Shown one piece after another: positions 1-9,725 of a stretch of DNA of 64,000 bases (position 1 is the first letter of the stretch; every line of letters starts with the position of its first letter). The DNA lies in assembly GCF_026625865.1 (NCBI RefSeq), contig NZ_CP113067.1, positions 2,108,001 to 2,172,000 on the forward strand, written 5' to 3'. The notes beneath the pieces were generated by a model. It had not been told where the DNA came from, ran no database searches, and was given only the letters and a program-made list of their open reading frames with translations. The position numbers were made by a program, and so were the translations under genes. Source of the DNA: Microbacterium sp. SL75 (GTDB lineage Bacteria; Actinomycetota; Actinomycetes; Actinomycetales; Microbacteriaceae).

Positions 1-1885
1 CGGGACCCTGGGAGTCCACGAGCACGAGGTGCGTGCCGGCAGTGAGGTCCTGAATGCCGTTGTATTCCGCGGCGCCCGCCGGATTGATGACGTCCTGGGT
101 GCCGAAGTCGAGCACGTAGTCGATGCCGAGCTCGTCGACCGTGCGGCACACGGCCGGGTCGGAGTCGATGTCGCGCAGATGAGCGTTGAGGAAGAGCAGC
201 TCGGGGGAGGGGTTGCCGAAGACGTGCTTCTGGGTCACCTGGCGGTCGGCGAAGGCGAGAGCGAGAGAGGCACCCGTCCGGGGGCTCCCGGCGATGAGGG
301 CGTCGGGGGGCGTCTCGTCGTCGAGGCGTTCGAGCAGGGCCTCTTCGTCGGATGACAGGATCAGGGAGCTGTCGGTGTAGGCGTAGGCCTCGTGCACCTG
401 GCTGAGCGCGATGCGCACGTTCGGCCCGATCGCGACCGAGAACACGGCGGCGACGCCGACGACGACGGCGCCGACGTGGAGCCATCCCGGCACGCGTCGA
501 CCACGAACCCCCGCTCGGACGAGATCGACGATCGCGAGAGCGCCGAGGGTGGCGACGGGGATGGCCACCAGCGGCAGGAGCGCGGCGAGCCGGTTCGAGT
601 CGTTGTACCAGGGGTTGGTGAGCAGCTGACGCAGGGGACTGTCGATGCGCAGGCCCGAGGCCACGGCGAACAGCAGCACGGCGACGGCGAAGGGAGCCAG
701 GACCGGTAGCAGACGCGGGCGGCGCGCAACGGCGATGAAGCCCGCGATCAGCAGCAGGGATGCGACCACGGTCGGGGTGAACCCGCGGGGCGCGGCGAAC
801 AGGCCCTCGCCGAGCGACTGCGACAGCTGCTGCCACGGGGCCCAGCCCGAGTGCTCGGCCCCCGTGCGGAAGACCGCGACGGTGCCCGCCATCGCCACGG
901 CGAAAGCGACGACCGAGATCAACAGCCCGAGAAGAGCTCCGCGGGTGCGGTCGGTGATCGCGCGCACCGCGAAGGTGGTGACCACGACGGCGGCGGCGAA
1001 GAACAACAGACTCAGGAACGCGTTGGGGTGGCCGAGGAAGGTCCCGCCGGCCAGCAGGGCGACGAGGAGAGCCGAGCGTACCAGGGCGGGCGCGCCGCGC
1101 TCTGGCAGCATCGTCACGATGACCGCGAGGGCCGCGGGGAGCATCGCGTAACCGACGAGGTTGGGGTACAGCACGCCCCAGTTGAAGAACAGGGCGGGGA
1201 AAGCCCCGAACCCCGTCGACAGCGCGGCGGAGACGACATAGGCGGTGCGGCGCTGGGCGAAGAAGGCCCCGGCGAGAGCCATCGCTGAGGCGGGCCAGAG
1301 GATCGACACGATCGCCAGGTTCGATCCGTTCACCGCGACGGGGACGCTCGCGCCCGTCAACTCGGCGCCGAGGGTGGTGAGGGCGTGCCAGGCGTTCGGA
1401 TAGAAGCCGATGTCGGAGGTCGACCCGATCTGGAACGGCGAAGCGCTGCCGTTCTGCAGGCCGAGGGCGATCGCGTTCAGGTGGACGATGTTGTCGAAGC
1501 GCTGCGCGATGTTGCCGGGAGCGCCGAACGCGCGAGCGAACATGACGGCGCTGACGAGGGCCGTCGCCGCCAGCGACAGCAGCGCGACCAGGCCGGTCCG
1601 GCGTGCGGCGGGAGCGGCGTCGACCCCGGCGAAGCGGCGGAGGACGAGCGCGATGCCGACGACCAGGAGCGTGACCAGGGCGAGGGGGATCAGGTTCCAC
1701 CGCAGACCCACGAGGGGAGCGACGGATGCCGCGGCGGCGGCGATCGTGACCGAGATGGCCGGGGCGAGGAGCAGGCGCTGAGGGCTCCGCCAGCCCCAGC
1801 CTGCGACGACCACGGCGGCGCCGGGGATGATCAGGACGGCAGCGACCGCGAGGTACGCCGGGACCGCGCTGATCCAGTCACCCAT
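1..1885 (-). CDS. Polytopic membrane protein, DUF6541-like, possible GT-C glycosyltransferase (partial)
   Basis: The gene starts at an ATG (complement of 1883-1885) and runs off the window start, leaving about 628 codons. The protein opens MGDWISAVPAYLAVAVLIIP and shows more than ten hydrophobic segments, then a soluble C-terminal part containing AGSPRTGASLAL and VLDFGTQDV. This architecture (many TM helices plus an extracytoplasmic tail) resembles DUF6541 and other GT-C-type envelope glycosyltransferases of actinobacteria, but the family call is from memory and no catalytic motif was assigned. It is divergent from glf and next to galactan and O-acylation genes, which suggests a role in cell-wall polysaccharide assembly. 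A TACGAT -10-like hexamer lies at 1928-1923 on this strand. Confidence 0.6.
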   Translation of the reverse strand, partial: MGDWISAVPAYLAVAAVLIIPGAAVVVAGWGWRSPQRLLLAPAISVTIAAAAASVAPLVGLRWNLIPLALVTLLVVGIALVLRRFAGVDAAPAARRTGLVALLSLAATALVSAVMFARAFGAPGNIAQRFDNIVHLNAIALGLQNGSASPFQIGSTSDIGFYPNAWHALTTLGAELTGASVPVAVNGSNLAIVSILWPASAMALAGAFFAQRRTAYVVSAALSTGFGAFPALFFNWGVLYPNLVGYAMLPAALAVIVTMLPERGAPALVRSALLVALLAGGTFLGHPNAFLSLLFFAAAVVVTTFAVRAITDRTRGALLGLLISVVAFAVAMAGTVAVFRTGAEHSGWAPWQQLSQSLGEGLFAAPRGFTPTVVASLLLIAGFIAVARRPRLLPVLAPFAVAVLLFAVASGLRIDSPLRQLLTNPWYNDSNRLAALLPLVAIPVATLGALAIVDLVRAGVRGRRVPGWLHVGAVVVGVAAVFSVAIGPNVRIALSQVHEAYAYTDSSLILSSDEEALLERLDDETPPDALIAGSPRTGASLALAFADRQVTQKHVFGNPSPELLFLNAHLRDIDSDPAVCRTVDELGIDYVLDFGTQDVINPAGAAEYNGIQDLTAGTHLVLVDSQGP

Positions 1886-3189
<1,304 letters not shown>

Positions 3190-3196
3190 TGTCCTC

Positions 3197-5239
3197 GTGC
3201 AGCTGACCCTCGGGTCGCCCACCCGCCCCGTGCCCGCACAGCGGGAGACCGAGGGGCGTTGGGCGTACCGTCGCGACATCGACGGGTTGCGCGCCGTCGC
3301 CATCCTGCTGGTCGTGTCGTACCACGTGTGGTTCGGCCGGGTCTCGGGTGGCGTCGACGTCTTCCTGATGCTCTCGGCGTTCTTCCTCACCCGCGGGTTC
3401 GTGCGCCGGATGGCGGGCCCCGCCCCGGTGCGTCCGATCCGACACCTGCTCGGTGTGTTCCGGCGGTTGCTGCCGGCCGCGGCCGTGACCCTGGTCGGCA
3501 TCCTGGCGGTGGTCTGGACGCTCTACCCCGAGACCATGCACCGCTCGATCGCCGAGCAGGCGTGGGCCTGCCTCGGCTACGTGCAGAACTGGTTCCTGGC
3601 CGCCGAGGCGGTGGACTACTACGCGCGCACCGATGTGCCAAGCCCGCTGCAGCACTTCTGGTCGATGTCGGTGCAGGGGCAGGCCTTCGTGTTGTGGGTG
3701 ATCCTGCTCTGGGCGTGCCAGATCGTGGTCCGGCGTCGCGGATGGTCTGCCGATCGCGTGGTGGGGGTGGTCTTCGGCGCCGTCTTCGCGAGCTCGTTCG
3801 TCTACTCGGTCGTGCGCACCGCGTCGGCGCAGCAGCTCGCCTACTTCGACACCGGGGCGCGACTGTGGGAGTTCGCCGCGGGATCCCTGCTGGTCATCGC
3901 GTTGCCCCGTGTGAGGTTCGGCGCGATCGCCCGCACCTTGATCGGGTGGGCGGGCCTCGTCGGACTTCTCGTGCTGGGTGCCGTACTCGACGTCCAGGGC
4001 GGTTTTCCCGGGTTCCTGGCGCTGTGGCCGGTGCTGTGCGCTGCGGCCATCGTGGTGTCGGGATCGGGCGAGACCGGGCGGTTCTCGCTCGCGCGTGTGC
4101 TGTCGTCGCGCCCGCTCCAGGCCGTGGGGCGCGATGCCTATGCGCTGTATCTCGTGCACTGGCCGATTCTGGTGACCTTCCTCGTCGTGAACGGCCGCAC
4201 CGAGGTGGGCTTGGTGGGCGGCGCGGGGATCATCGTGCTGTCGCTGCTGCTCGCGCGGCTGTTGACCTGGGCCGTCGACCGTCCCGTGCGTGCCTGGCGG
4301 AGGACCGACACTTCCGCTCTGGTACCGGTGGTGGTCCTCACGGTCGCCGTCGCCGTCGTGGCCGTTCCCGTCGGAGCCTGGCAGGCGTCGGCCTGGGTGC
4401 AGGAGCGCGCGATCGAGGCTCGGGCGCTGCAAGCCAATCCCGGGGCCGCCGTGCTGCGCGATCCTTCGTTGTCGAAACCTCCGGCCGACGCCCCGCTGCT
4501 GCCGCTTCCGACCCTGATCGACGACGAGTGGGTCCACTTAGACCGCGAGTGCTCGGGGGAGTGGGCGAACGATGTCGAGATGCTGCGCGGGACCTGCTCC
4601 GAGACCACCGGCACCCCGCGGGCCCGCCACACCATCGCCGTGATCGGCGACTCGCACGCGCAGCAGATCACGAGCGCCCTGCTTCCGGCGGCCGAGGCGA
4701 ACGGGTGGGGCGTGGTCTTCCTCATCAAGGGGGGCTGCTCGATGGGTCTCGACGAGCCGGGCATGGACGAGCGCTGCGACGGGTGGCGCGAGGCGGCCAT
4801 CGAGCTCGTCGAACGAGTGCGACCCGATGCGGCGCTGACGGTCGTGACGCGCTCGGATGCCGGGGAGGACGACGAGCGACTGCGCCCGGGAATCGAACGC
4901 TTCCTCGACCGGATGGACGGCGCGGGGGTGCCGGTGCTGGGCGTCCGCGACAACCCGCGCTTCGCCTTCAACATGTACGACTGCGTGGTCGGGTCCGACG
5001 ATCCGCTCGACTGCGCGGTTCCGCGGTCGGCATCGCTCGCCGATCGGAACCCCGCCGACGACCTCGACCGCCCGGGTCTGCACCTCGTCGACCTCACGCC
5101 GTGGATCTGCCCCGACGACCTCTGCGTCGGCGAGATCGGGAACGTCGCGGTCTATCGCGACGACAACCACCTCAGCCGCCTCTATGCGCGTACGCTCAGT
5201 CCGTCCCTGGCCGAGCAGCTTCCGGCCACGATCGGCTGA
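3197..5239 (+). CDS. Acyltransferase 3 / SGNH-hydrolase fusion, polysaccharide O-acyltransferase
   Basis: Membrane O-acyltransferase of the OafA type, predicted to acetylate a cell-envelope glycan. The 680-residue protein has an N-terminal acyltransferase-3 domain (DIDGLRAVAILLVVSYHVWF near residue 30, then about ten TM segments) and a C-terminal extracytoplasmic SGNH domain from about residue 470: block I GDSHAQQ with Ser near 486, a GGCS segment, and DDNHLS near the C terminus supplying the catalytic Asp/His. A GTG at 3197, 7 bp after the glf stop, is the best start; an in-frame reading further upstream would overlap glf. Acetylation of a galactan-type polymer is an inference from its neighbours. 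Confidence 0.88.
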   Translation: MQLTLGSPTRPVPAQRETEGRWAYRRDIDGLRAVAILLVVSYHVWFGRVSGGVDVFLMLSAFFLTRGFVRRMAGPAPVRPIRHLLGVFRRLLPAAAVTLVGILAVVWTLYPETMHRSIAEQAWACLGYVQNWFLAAEAVDYYARTDVPSPLQHFWSMSVQGQAFVLWVILLWACQIVVRRRGWSADRVVGVVFGAVFASSFVYSVVRTASAQQLAYFDTGARLWEFAAGSLLVIALPRVRFGAIARTLIGWAGLVGLLVLGAVLDVQGGFPGFLALWPVLCAAAIVVSGSGETGRFSLARVLSSRPLQAVGRDAYALYLVHWPILVTFLVVNGRTEVGLVGGAGIIVLSLLLARLLTWAVDRPVRAWRRTDTSALVPVVVLTVAVAVVAVPVGAWQASAWVQERAIEARALQANPGAAVLRDPSLSKPPADAPLLPLPTLIDDEWVHLDRECSGEWANDVEMLRGTCSETTGTPRARHTIAVIGDSHAQQITSALLPAAEANGWGVVFLIKGGCSMGLDEPGMDERCDGWREAAIELVERVRPDAALTVVTRSDAGEDDERLRPGIERFLDRMDGAGVPVLGVRDNPRFAFNMYDCVVGSDDPLDCAVPRSASLADRNPADDLDRPGLHLVDLTPWICPDDLCVGEIGNVAVYRDDNHLSRLYARTLSPSLAEQLPATIG

Positions 5240-5255
5240 GCCGCGGATGCACAGG

Positions 5256-5281
5256 CGTCCCGCGTCGCGTCAGCGCGGACG
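5256..5281. terminator. Weak hairpin between convergent genes
   Basis: CGTCCCGCG pairs with CGCGGACG with one bulged base. It lies between the convergent acyltransferase and glycosyltransferase genes. There is no U tract. Confidence 0.3.
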
Positions 5282-5283
5282 AG

Positions 5284-6255
5284 TCAGCCGACGGGCTGCG
5301 ACTGCTCGAGCGGCGGCATCGGCTTCCACGAGGAGTCGCGCAGGATGCGTCGGCCGTCGCGGAGCCCACGGAACAGGTGGCTCGTGCCGGTGATCTTGTG
5401 TTCGACCACGACGAGGCGGATGAGTTCCTTCACGAAGGTGAGCGTCGTCCCGAGCGTGAAGGGCAGGGCGCGGTAGACGCCGAGCGCGCGGTAGTACTTC
5501 TGCAGGTAGGCGCGATTGCGCATGATGTAGTACCGGTACGCGTCGCTCGACGCGTTCATGTGCCGGATACCCATGTCCCACTGCTTGATCTCGCGGGTGC
5601 GACGCAGCACGAACTCGTTGACGATCACCGAGGGCGTCTGGCGCGAGGCCAGCCAGCCGTACAACTGGTCGTCCCAGTAGATGAAGAAGCGCGGATCGGG
5701 CAGGCCGATCTTCGCCACGATGTCGCGGTGGATGAACATGCCCTCGAAGCAGCCCGAGTTCATCGGCTTGAACCCGGAGTCGTCGAAGGCGGCGGGGGCG
5801 AAGGGAATCGGGATCGCCATCGACTCGGCGACGCGGTACTGCCAGTAGAACTCGCTGCCGTCGTAGTCGTAGCGACGGCCCTGGATGCTGCGGAAGCGCG
5901 GCGTCCAGTGCCCCATGCGAGCGAGCCCGTCGGTGACCACCTCGACGTCGTCGTCCATGAGCCAGATCCATTCGGATCCGAGCTCGTAGGCCGTGCGCAT
6001 CCCCTCGCTGAATCCGCCCGAGCCGCCGGTGTTGGTCTCGAGCCGCCGGTAGACCAGCTCGGTGGGCAGGCGATCGCGGAACGACTCGACCACCGCGGTG
6101 GTGTCGTCCGTCGAGGCGTTGTCGATCACGACGAGGTGACCGGGCGCCGGGTCCATGCGTTCGATGCTCTCGAGGAGCCGCGTCAGCAGGTGCGTGCGGT
6201 TGTAGGTGACGACGACGATGGTCGCGGTCTTCGGGTCGAACGGGGCCGTGGTCAC
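5284..6255 (-). CDS. GT2 family glycosyltransferase, GlfT1-like
   Basis: Inverting GT-A glycosyltransferase of 323 residues. The N terminus has ATIVVVTYNRTHLLTRLL, the usual first beta-strand of GT2 enzymes, followed by VVIDNASTDDT and the metal-binding DDD in WIWLMDDDVEV. FFIYWDDQLYGWLA supplies the second acidic motif. The C terminus is amphipathic and basic, as in membrane-associated galactofuranosyltransferases. The GTG start (6255) overlaps the stop of the upstream GlfT2-like gene as GTGA, which indicates [13 protein letters not shown] coupling and decides the start. Given glf nearby and the GlfT2-like partner, it probably starts or extends a galactofuran chain in the cytoplasm; the exact acceptor cannot be read from sequence. 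Confidence 0.85.
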   Translation of the reverse strand: MTTAPFDPKTATIVVVTYNRTHLLTRLLESIERMDPAPGHLVVIDNASTDDTTAVVESFRDRLPTELVYRRLETNTGGSGGFSEGMRTAYELGSEWIWLMDDDVEVVTDGLARMGHWTPRFRSIQGRRYDYDGSEFYWQYRVAESMAIPIPFAPAAFDDSGFKPMNSGCFEGMFIHRDIVAKIGLPDPRFFIYWDDQLYGWLASRQTPSVIVNEFVLRRTREIKQWDMGIRHMNASSDAYRYYIMRNRAYLQKYYRALGVYRALPFTLGTTLTFVKELIRLVVVEHKITGTSHLFRGLRDGRRILRDSSWKPMPPLEQSQPVG

Positions 6256-8165
6256 GGACGCTCCTCGAAGGTCGCGCGCCAATTGGCCTCGGAGACGAGG
6301 TCGGGCAGGGCGCTGCGGTACTGACGGGACAGGCGGGGCCACTCGCGCTGGAGGCGGCGGTGCAGCTTCCAACTGTCGACGAGCATCCGACGGAACAGGG
6401 CGCGATCGCGCGTGTAGATGTTCTTGCCGGAGCCGTCTGCGGCGCTCACGAGGGCACTGTCGTAGAGCGGGACGCGCCACCAGTGCGCATCGCCCTTGCC
6501 GAACTCGACCTCGGGCTGGCTGACGTTCTCGGGCTTGGGGGTGTGGAACCAGTGCGACACGAGCGTGCGCGCGGTGAAGGTGCGCAGGTCCAGACCCGTC
6601 GGGCTGTCGAACTCGTGCTTCTTCAGGCGCTTGAACACCTGGCGTCCGCGGCGCGAGCGCAGGGGCACGCCGGAATCCTTGTGCACGACGGTCTCGGGGT
6701 GCTTCTTCGCCACCGTGCGGGCGTCGGGCATGGCCGTGGCGAGATTCGCACGCATGTGGTCAGGGCCGGAGAGCACGTCGCGCAGGGCGCGGTGACGCAG
6801 CTCGACCGGGTAGTACTGCATCATCATGAGGTGCTTGAGGTCGACGCGTCGACTGTGCCGGATGAGGGTCCCGCCCTGCGGTGAGCGCGAGTGCAGGAGC
6901 GCGGCGACGATGCGGTTGCGGGCGTGGAAGTACGCCTGCCAGTCGATCGAGTCGTCCTTGCCCAGCCACGAGACGTGCCAGAGCGCGACACCGGGCATGG
7001 AGACCGTGGGGTAGCCGGCATCCCGAGCCCGAACGCAGAACTCGGCGTCGTCCCACTTGATGAAGGCGGGCAGCGCTAGGCCGATCTCGCGCAGGATGCT
7101 GGTGGGGATGAGGCACATCCACCAGCCGTTGTAGTCGGCGTCGAGGCGCATGTGCAGCAGGGGGCTCTGGCGCAGGTTGGCGACGCTGAAGTCGTGGGGG
7201 AGGCGCTCCTGGAACAGGGCGCGCCACATGAAGGGGGCGTCGTCGACGACCTCTGCCCAGGCGTGGAGCTTGGGACGGTCGAGCAGGTCGAACATGTGGG
7301 CACCGACGATCGTCGGCACCGAGGCGTACCGACCGAACACCACCGAGCGGCGGATCGACTCCGGCTCGATGCGCACGTCGTCGTCGAGCAGCTGCACGAA
7401 ATCGCTGCCTTCTCGGGCGAGGGTCTCGACCATGGCGCGGGCGAAGCCGCCGGAGCCGCCGAGATTGGGCTGGCGCAGCACCTGGAGGGTGTCGCCGAGG
7501 CGCTCGGCGACCGCCGGGTAGCCGTCTTGCGCTTCGACCAGGTCGGTGCCCTGGTCGATGATGAACACCCGGTCGACGACGTCGAGGACATCGGGGGAGT
7601 CGGCGAGGGCGTTGAGCGTCTCGACGCAGTAGTCGGGCTTGTTGTAGGTCGTGACGCCGATGCTCGCCTTGCCGCCGCGGACGGGCTCCTGCTCGGTGGT
7701 CCACTCGGCGCCCTCGAACATCGCGTCCGCGCGGTCGGCGGCGACGTCGAACCAGATCCAGCCGCCGTCGCTGTACTGATCGAGCACGAGGTCGAACGAG
7801 GTCGCGACGGCGTCGCCGCGCACCTCGCGCGTCTCGATGCGCTGCTTCGTGCCGCCGCCGTTCGAGCGGTACACGAGCACCGTGGCATCCCCCGAGGTGC
7901 GCACCGTCAGGCGTACCTGGCGGACGCCCGTCCAGTGCTGCCAGTACGAGGCGGGGAAGGCGTTGAAGTAGGTGCCGAACGAGACGCGACGGCCCGCGAC
8001 GATGCGGGCGCGGTGGCGGTCGAGGATGTTGCTGAGCTGGGCGACGTTGGTGACCCGTACCGGCTCTTCGTCGATGGTCGACCACGTCTCGGGGTCGACG
8101 TACAACGGGAGGAGGTCGGGGTCGCGGTCGAGCGGCAGCACGGCGTTCTGCAGGGTGTACGTCAC
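6252..8165 (-). CDS. GlfT2-like galactofuranosyltransferase
   Basis: Large GT2 enzyme of 637 residues, the same length as mycobacterial GlfT2 as I remember it. Residues 1-160 form the beta-rich N-terminal domain. The GT-A domain begins KASIGVTTYNKPDYCVETL, with metal-binding DDD at 261-263, WDD at 371-373 and WHVSW with His397. The segment KDDSIDWQAYFHARNRIV closely follows the GlfT2 pattern. GlfT2 polymerises alternating beta-1,5/1,6 galactofuranose using UDP-Galf. The start is a GTG at 8165. It is coupled to the downstream GlfT1-like gene by a 4-bp overlap. A galactofuran polymerase outside the mycolic-acid bacteria is the inference here; the substrate is untested. Confidence 0.85.
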   Translation of the reverse strand: MTYTLQNAVLPLDRDPDLLPLYVDPETWSTIDEEPVRVTNVAQLSNILDRHRARIVAGRRVSFGTYFNAFPASYWQHWTGVRQVRLTVRTSGDATVLVYRSNGGGTKQRIETREVRGDAVATSFDLVLDQYSDGGWIWFDVAADRADAMFEGAEWTTEQEPVRGGKASIGVTTYNKPDYCVETLNALADSPDVLDVVDRVFIIDQGTDLVEAQDGYPAVAERLGDTLQVLRQPNLGGSGGFARAMVETLAREGSDFVQLLDDDVRIEPESIRRSVVFGRYASVPTIVGAHMFDLLDRPKLHAWAEVVDDAPFMWRALFQERLPHDFSVANLRQSPLLHMRLDADYNGWWMCLIPTSILREIGLALPAFIKWDDAEFCVRARDAGYPTVSMPGVALWHVSWLGKDDSIDWQAYFHARNRIVAALLHSRSPQGGTLIRHSRRVDLKHLMMMQYYPVELRHRALRDVLSGPDHMRANLATAMPDARTVAKKHPETVVHKDSGVPLRSRRGRQVFKRLKKHEFDSPTGLDLRTFTARTLVSHWFHTPKPENVSQPEVEFGKGDAHWWRVPLYDSALVSAADGSGKNIYTRDRALFRRMLVDSWKLHRRLQREWPRLSRQYRSALPDLVSEANWRATFEERP

Positions 8166-8269
8166 GAAGAGATCTTTCGGTCGAGGAGCCGCGGCCGCGG
8201 ACGGCCAGCGGGCAGTCTACCGGGCCCGGGTCCCGTCACCCTGAGCGTTCGGCGCCCCCGCCGCGCGGC

Positions 8270-9664
8270 TCAGGGCGTCGGTCGTTGCAGCTCGCCGCGC
8301 TCGATCGAGATGCTCTGCTCGCTCGGGCCGACGCCCACGAGCGGGGTCTGCTTGATCTTCGCGCCGAAGAGGATCACGAACATCCAGCCCCACAGCAGCA
8401 GGGGGCCGGAGTCGGTGAGCCCCTGCACGACGAGCAGCGCACCGACGAGGGTCGGCAACAGGGTGAGGGGGGAGTGCGGTCGATCGTCCCGCAGATCCCA
8501 GCGCGGCCGGTCGACCGCGAAGAACCACGAGCGCCACAGGTACGCGAGGTACACGAGCGCCAGCAGCGCCACCCCCACGGCGCCGAGCTGCAGGTAGGTG
8601 TCGAGCCACATGCCGTGCGCCTGGGTGACCGGCTGCCCGCGGTCGACGATCCACCCGCCGAGGAGCGGTTCCGAGGTGACCCACGGCGTGGAGAAACCCC
8701 ACCCGATGAGCGGATGCCGATCCGCCCGGGCCAGCACGTCGGCCCAGATCCCCTCGCGGCCGATGAGGTCGGCACCGCGGCCCAGCACGCCGAAGATCGT
8801 GTCGCGCCCGAACCACAGCGTCGCGCCGCCGCCGAGGCCGATCGCCGCGTACAGGAGGTACCAGCGCGTGCGCTCGCCGGGGCGGCGCGCGGTGCGCATG
8901 ACCAGCACCGTGCCGAGCACGAGCGCGACGAAGGCCGCGGCGATGACCCCCGTGATCGACTCCGCGCGTACGAAGAGGAAGCCGGCGACGACGATCCACA
9001 CCACCAGCAGTGCGCGGCGCGGCGCACCGACGGCCAGTCGCACGCCGAAGACGATGACCGCGACGAGCATCACCGCGGCCAACAGGTCGGCGTCGCCGAA
9101 GATGCCCTGGATCCGGCCGCCCGTGAGCAGGGCGCCGCGAGACCAGGGGGCGACCGCGGGCTCGGTCGGTACGACGAACCCCGGCAGCAGCGGACCCCGC
9201 ACGATCACCGACACCGCGAGCTCGAACAGCACCGAGAGCCCGACGACCCACTTCGCCGCCGACGCGATCGCGCGCACGACGTCTCTCCAGGTGAGCACAG
9301 CCCCCACGAACAGCGCATGGAGAGTCGTGACCCACAACAGAAGCAGTGTCAGCACCGATGCCGCGGGCCAGGCGCTCCACAGCACCGACGCCGTCGACCA
9401 GACGAGGTAGCCCGCCGCGATCCACGGCAGACGCCGGACGGCGAGGGGCGGGCGCACGACGACCCAGACGACGACGGACACGACGGCGGTCGCCGCGACG
9501 ACGACGGCGGTGGCGACCGGGCCCACGGCGTTCACGAGACCCACGCCGCCCAGGGCGAGGACGAGGAGGAACACGCACCATGCCCGCAGCAGCAGATGCC
9601 CCGTCGTCTCGCGCGCGGGCGCCGACGGCAGCGCCGACACCGGGTGACTCGTGTGCATCGCCAT
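8270..9664 (-). CDS. O-antigen ligase / Wzy-like polytopic membrane protein
   Basis: Integral membrane protein of 464 residues with about eleven hydrophobic helices and a large extracytoplasmic loop containing GWGFSTPWVTSEPLLGGW and QAHGMWLDTYLQLGAVGVALL. The His and the LGxxG-type segment match the O-antigen ligase (WaaL/Wzy_C) family, which joins or polymerises undecaprenyl-linked glycans outside the membrane. The first Met (9664) is followed one codon later by another (MAMHTS), so the start is uncertain by 6 nt. The gene lies 104 bp upstream of the GlfT2-like gene in the same direction and may belong to the same transcription unit. Confidence 0.8.
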   Translation of the reverse strand: MAMHTSHPVSALPSAPARETTGHLLLRAWCVFLLVLALGGVGLVNAVGPVATAVVVAATAVVSVVVWVVVRPPLAVRRLPWIAAGYLVWSTASVLWSAWPAASVLTLLLLWVTTLHALFVGAVLTWRDVVRAIASAAKWVVGLSVLFELAVSVIVRGPLLPGFVVPTEPAVAPWSRGALLTGGRIQGIFGDADLLAAVMLVAVIVFGVRLAVGAPRRALLVVWIVVAGFLFVRAESITGVIAAAFVALVLGTVLVMRTARRPGERTRWYLLYAAIGLGGGATLWFGRDTIFGVLGRGADLIGREGIWADVLARADRHPLIGWGFSTPWVTSEPLLGGWIVDRGQPVTQAHGMWLDTYLQLGAVGVALLALVYLAYLWRSWFFAVDRPRWDLRDDRPHSPLTLLPTLVGALLVVQGLTDSGPLLLWGWMFVILFGAKIKQTPLVGVGPSEQSISIERGELQRPTP

Positions 9665-9713
9665 GGTGTGTTCAGGGTAGCGGTCGGCATCCGTCGTCGT
9701 CGGGTGAGCGCAT

Positions 9714-9719
9714 TATGCT
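9714..9719 (+). promoter_or_regulatory. -10 hexamer of a leaderless manA promoter
   Basis: TATGCT lies exactly 6 nt before the manA GTG, placing the transcription start on or next to the start codon. No ribosome binding site is present. Confidence 0.5.
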
Positions 9720-9725
9720 GACGCC

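Noticed and set aside
3259..6324. Plus-strand open frame of 1021 codons spanning two genes
   Set aside because: It crosses from the acyltransferase gene into the antisense of a glycosyltransferase and shows no family motifs.
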